Shown here: piece by piece, positions 5,458-7,273 of the stretch
Position numbering within the stretch: the stretch's first letter is position 1
Layout of the letters: every line of letters starts with the position of its first letter
DNA from: Sandaracinaceae bacterium
GTDB lineage: Bacteria > Myxococcota_A > Polyangia > Polyangiales > JAFGIB01
Assembly: GCA_017881145.1 (NCBI GenBank)
Contig: JADGRG010000600.1
Location: forward strand, 1-7,273
Reading direction: 5' to 3'
DNA: 7,273 bases
Position numbers and translations under genes: made by a program
Notes under the pieces: generated by a model
Told to the model about the DNA's origin: nothing
Database searches by the model: none
The model's input: only the letters and a program-made list of their open reading frames with translations

Positions 5458-6441
5458 TCAGCCTGCGGCAGGCGCCGACGAGCCTTTCGCGCGCTGCCAG
5501 TACCGCCCGAAGGGGCTGCGCAGCTGGAACCCCAAGTCGCGCTGGGGATAGTCGGGCGCAAGCGACCAGGCTCCCACCGGCGCTGGATCGACGCGCGGCG
5601 CGACGTAGCTACCGAAGAGCTGATCGAACAAGGTGGTGATGTTGCCGTAGTTGCCATCCTCTTGCGGCAATCGGCTGTGATGCACCACGTGGTTGTCGCC
5701 GAACGGGAAGAGGCGATTGAGCCAACCGCAGCGTGTCTCCGCGCGCAGGTGGTGCATCGCACCGACGATGCTCGCGAAGAATGCACCGGCTTCGATGGCC
5801 AGCGGTGGCGCGCCGAGCAGAGCGACCAAGGCGTAACCGACCAGGCCGAAGATCGCGACGTCGAGCGGGTGCACCTGGGGCCCCATCCACAGGTCGAAGT
5901 GGGTGGGCGCGTGGTGGACCGAGTGCAGCCGCCACATCCACTCGTGGCGCGCAGGCGGACGGTGCTCCAGCCGATGCCACCAATAGGAGCTGAAGTCCAC
6001 GACCAGCAGTAGGCCGACGATCTGCGCCCACAACGGCCAGGTCGTCGGCCACAGTGCAGCGAGCCCCAGCCCCAAGCCGACCGCGCGCGCGAGCGGCACG
6101 TACACGAACGAAGGCAGCACGACCGCGACGGCTGTCGCCGCCAGGTTGTAGAAGACGATCATGTGCAGCGTACCGGGCGGGCGCCGCGCGAGTGTCGGGT
6201 GCGGGATGACGAGCTCCAGGGCCAAGAGCAGCACGACGATGATCGCCTGCAACGCCAGCGAGCAGAGCAGCGGCCGGTGCCAGCTTGCCAGTAGCCCGAA
6301 CCATGCGGGCATGCAGCCAGCGACGATGAGTGGCGTCGCCGTGGCGGCACACAACCGGCGAGGCCAGCGTCCTCGCACGGCAGAGCTGACTGCGTCCTCC
6401 AGCATTTCAGGGCCCGCCGGCGACGGGTCGAGCAGTGTCAT
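5458..6441 (-). CDS. Sterol desaturase / fatty acid hydroxylase superfamily membrane enzyme
   Basis: This 327-residue integral membrane di-iron enzyme belongs to PF04116, whose members use O2 to hydroxylate or desaturate sterols, sphingoid bases, carotenoids or fatty acyl chains. The His-box series is complete: HRLEH (156-160), HSVHHAPTH (173-181), MHH (229-231) and DNHVVHH (249-255), followed by the family-typical GNYGNITTLFDQLFGSYV (263-280). Hydrophobic segments precede the first box (about 34-51, 56-80, 94-118, 120-152), and another pair (195-211, 213-229) lies between boxes two and three. The ATG at 6441 gives a normal length. GAGG lies only three bases upstream, so the inner ATG at 6405 is a possible alternative start. 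Substrate cannot be told from sequence. It is the only gene reading leftward between the membrane-protein gene and a transposase relic, and so has its own promoter within 6442-6537, where no clear -35/-10 is visible. Confidence 0.93.
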   Translation of the reverse strand: MTLLDPSPAGPEMLEDAVSSAVRGRWPRRLCAATATPLIVAGCMPAWFGLLASWHRPLLCSLALQAIIVVLLLALELVIPHPTLARRPPGTLHMIVFYNLAATAVAVVLPSFVYVPLARAVGLGLGLAALWPTTWPLWAQIVGLLLVVDFSSYWWHRLEHRPPARHEWMWRLHSVHHAPTHFDLWMGPQVHPLDVAIFGLVGYALVALLGAPPLAIEAGAFFASIVGAMHHLRAETRCGWLNRLFPFGDNHVVHHSRLPQEDGNYGNITTLFDQLFGSYVAPRVDPAPVGAWSLAPDYPQRDLGFQLRSPFGRYWQRAKGSSAPAAG

Positions 6442-6537
6442 CGTCCTCGGTAGCTTCCCACGGCCTCGGCGCGAGCTGCACGCGCCGTCCGCGGCGAGTC
6501 GACCGAGCGCGATCCTATCAGCGCCTCTCGAGATCGC

Positions 6538-6738
6538 CTAGCAGTCTACCGGCGGTCGCCGGCTACCGCGCAGCAGATCCAAGGTCTGAGCGAGCGCGAT
6601 GCTTGACAGCCCATGCACCTCCTTGGCCCGCCGCCGATAGCTGCGCGACAGCTCCCGCACGAACGCACTGAGCACAGCCGCACACAGCTCTCGGTCGTAG
6701 CCGAGCAAGTAGCGCAGCTGAACCGGACGTTCACTCAT
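6538..6738 (-). pseudogene. IS91-family transposase relic (internal fragment)
   Basis: The 66-codon frame contains a block of about 46 residues, VQLRYLLGYDRELCAAVLSA followed by FVRELSRSYRRRAKEVHGL and SSIALAQT. It matches the segment of IS91/IS801-type HUH transposases (Y2_Tnp, PF04986) between the N-terminal zinc-binding region and the GAVTFVQRFGSALNLNLHFH block that carries the HUH motif. Both neighbours are missing. Upstream the frame meets a TAG within 33 bases. Downstream the sequence ends in LDLLRGSRRPPVDC and a stop where GAVT would be expected. Intact proteins are about 300-400 residues with two catalytic Tyr, so this piece cannot transpose. No terminal ori/ter sequence was recognised. 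It records an old insertion next to the hydroxylase gene. Assignment rests on pattern memory of the family. Confidence 0.6.
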
Positions 6739-6762
6739 CGTTGCGGCCCGTGTGCTCGCTCG

Positions 6763-6781
6763 CCCCGCCTAGCGGGGTTTT
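6763..6781 (+). terminator. GC-rich hairpin followed by TTTT
   Basis: CCCCGC (6763-6768) and GCGGGG (6772-6777) form a perfect 6-bp stem with loop CTA, followed by TTTT at 6778-6781, the layout of an intrinsic terminator reading rightward. No plus-strand gene is visible upstream that would need it, so it may instead be one stem of the minus-strand structured segment next to it. Confidence 0.35.
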
Positions 6782-6783
6782 GC

Positions 6784-6935
6784 GGGTGAGCTTCACGCTT
6801 GCGCGTGTCACCCAAGCTATGCGGCTTCGATCTCTTACCGCTTCAGGACTTTCACCTTATGGACCCATAGATTCCTCCAGGCATCACGCCGGGTTGAACG
6901 CAGCCCAGTCCACAGGCCTCATCTCCCAACCGTTT
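6784..6935 (-). ncRNA. Structured RNA-like segment, possibly a group II intron remnant
   Basis: This 303-base stretch (6741-7043) has no credible gene, but the minus strand folds well. The outer stem GGGTGA/TCACCC (6813-6808 with 6789-6784) encloses the stem CACGC/GCGTG (6807-6803 with 6798-6794), capped by the GNRA tetraloop GCAA. Upstream on the same strand are GCGG/CCGC arms (6841-6838 with 6824-6821), a TATG/CATA hairpin (6869-6858), the motif GGTGAAAGTCC (6856-6846), and a region starting GGCCTGTGGACTGGGC near 6920. GNRA-capped nested stems and a GTGAAAGTCC element are familiar from domain I of bacterial group II introns. No intron start (GTGYG), domain V or reverse transcriptase is seen, so it would be a fragment. 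The hairpins are read directly. The intron identity is a guess. Confidence 0.32.
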
Positions 6936-7043
6936 CATCACCATCCTCCGTCGAGATGGCTGCACGAGATCACGGCTACCAAGCGTTGTCGATCCCCTCG
7001 CGCAAGTGATCGAAATCATTGCGGAGACAATCTGATCGGTGAT

Positions 7044-7273
7044 CTAGCGCTGAGCAGCTCTGGGGCCGATGGTCGCGACCAGTGCGCTGGGTGCAATGCG
7101 TGCGTAGCAGCCGCCCAACCCGCGCATCGTGACTTCTGCGGCAGGTACGATGCGCGGCTCACGCAGTTCATAGCGCCGCCCAGCGCGGTGCAGCGTGCCG
7201 CCATCAGCGGCTAGCAGGTTACGTACCCAGTCGGTCTGCTCACCGTACAGGATGGGAACCGCAAAGCAGCCGG
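7044..7273 (-). CDS. Deazaflavin-dependent nitroreductase-family protein, C-terminal part
   Basis: The gene runs off the right edge, and its last 75 codons end at TAG (7046-7044). The visible part reads FAVPILYGEQTDWVRNLLAA (3-22), GGTLHRAGRRYELREPRIV (24-42), then a tail ending IGPRAAQR. The Y/F-G-x-x-T/V-DWVRNL pattern followed by a Gly-Thr-Leu and Arg-Gly-Arg beta strand is typical of small split-barrel nitroreductases that use F420 or a related deazaflavin (PF04075 group), usually about 130-150 residues. These reduce quinones, nitro compounds or other electrophiles in the cytoplasm. The cofactor-binding N-terminus is outside the window, so cofactor use is not established. No clear terminator follows the stop, although a small TGAT-TTCG-ATCA hairpin lies at 7019-7008. 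Confidence 0.58.
   Translation of the reverse strand, partial: GCFAVPILYGEQTDWVRNLLAADGGTLHRAGRRYELREPRIVPAAEVTMRGLGGCYARIAPSALVATIGPRAAQR

Noticed and set aside
4815..5639. 274-codon plus-strand frame across the membrane protein and the end of the hydroxylase
   Set aside because: Extremely Arg-rich shadow frame with no motif.
5609..6352. 247-codon minus-strand frame within the hydroxylase gene
   Set aside because: Arg/Ala/Pro-rich shifted frame of the His-box enzyme. High GC keeps it open.
6504..6600. Ten-base direct repeat CGAGCGCGAT (6504-6513 and 6591-6600) as a target-site duplication of the IS relic
   Set aside because: GC-rich decamers recur by chance, IS91 elements do not normally make target duplications, and the copies do not flank the relic.
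6741..7214. 157-codon plus-strand frame
   Set aside because: It is antisense to the nitroreductase tail and covers the structured RNA-like segment. The composition looks untranslated.

Overview
The window looks like chromosomal DNA from a high-GC Gram-negative bacterium, most likely a myxobacterium (Myxococcota, Polyangia type). This is inference from four things: GC-rich codon use, two lipoproteins (one with a long Gly/Ser/Ala/Asp linker after its lipidated Cys, a style common in that phylum), a eukaryote-like START domain protein, and a sterol-desaturase-type hydroxylase. There is no rRNA, tRNA or CRISPR array.

Left part (1-2274) is a patchwork. It opens with the C-terminal region of a GTP-dependent PEP carboxykinase that loses all family similarity near base 117. 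The reverse strand beyond that break reads as a possible TPR-protein scrap. An apparently intact lipoprotein of unknown function follows (522-1619), perhaps with a tiny overlapping ORF. Next, on the minus strand, comes the first half of a VIT1/CCC1-type membrane protein, cut off at 1746. The 277 bases upstream of that fragment hold only a short direct repeat and presumably the start region of the next gene.

Centre (2275-6441) is a compact set of four intact genes. They are a secreted, lipid-anchored phosphoesterase of the phospholipase C/AcpA family (+), a START-domain lipid-binding protein (-), an unrecognised polytopic membrane protein (+) and a sterol desaturase/fatty acid hydroxylase superfamily enzyme (-). 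The START and membrane protein genes diverge from a 96-bp region carrying an 8-bp perfect inverted repeat. The membrane protein and hydroxylase genes converge with 3 bp between stop codons, and the phosphoesterase and START genes with 15 bp. Each product can plausibly act on or near lipids (phosphoester cleavage, lipid binding or shuttling, hydroxylation or desaturation), so the block may be a lipid or sterol remodelling locus. That link is inference from family membership and packing. The genes are not one operon.

Right part (6442-7273) is again mobile-element debris. It holds a roughly 46-residue relic of an IS91-type transposase and a block with strong RNA-like folding (nested stem with a GCAA tetraloop, a GGTGAAAGTCC motif, a 6-bp hairpin) that resembles part of a group II intron but has no reverse transcriptase here. 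The C-terminus of a probable deazaflavin (F420)-dependent nitroreductase-family protein runs off the right edge.
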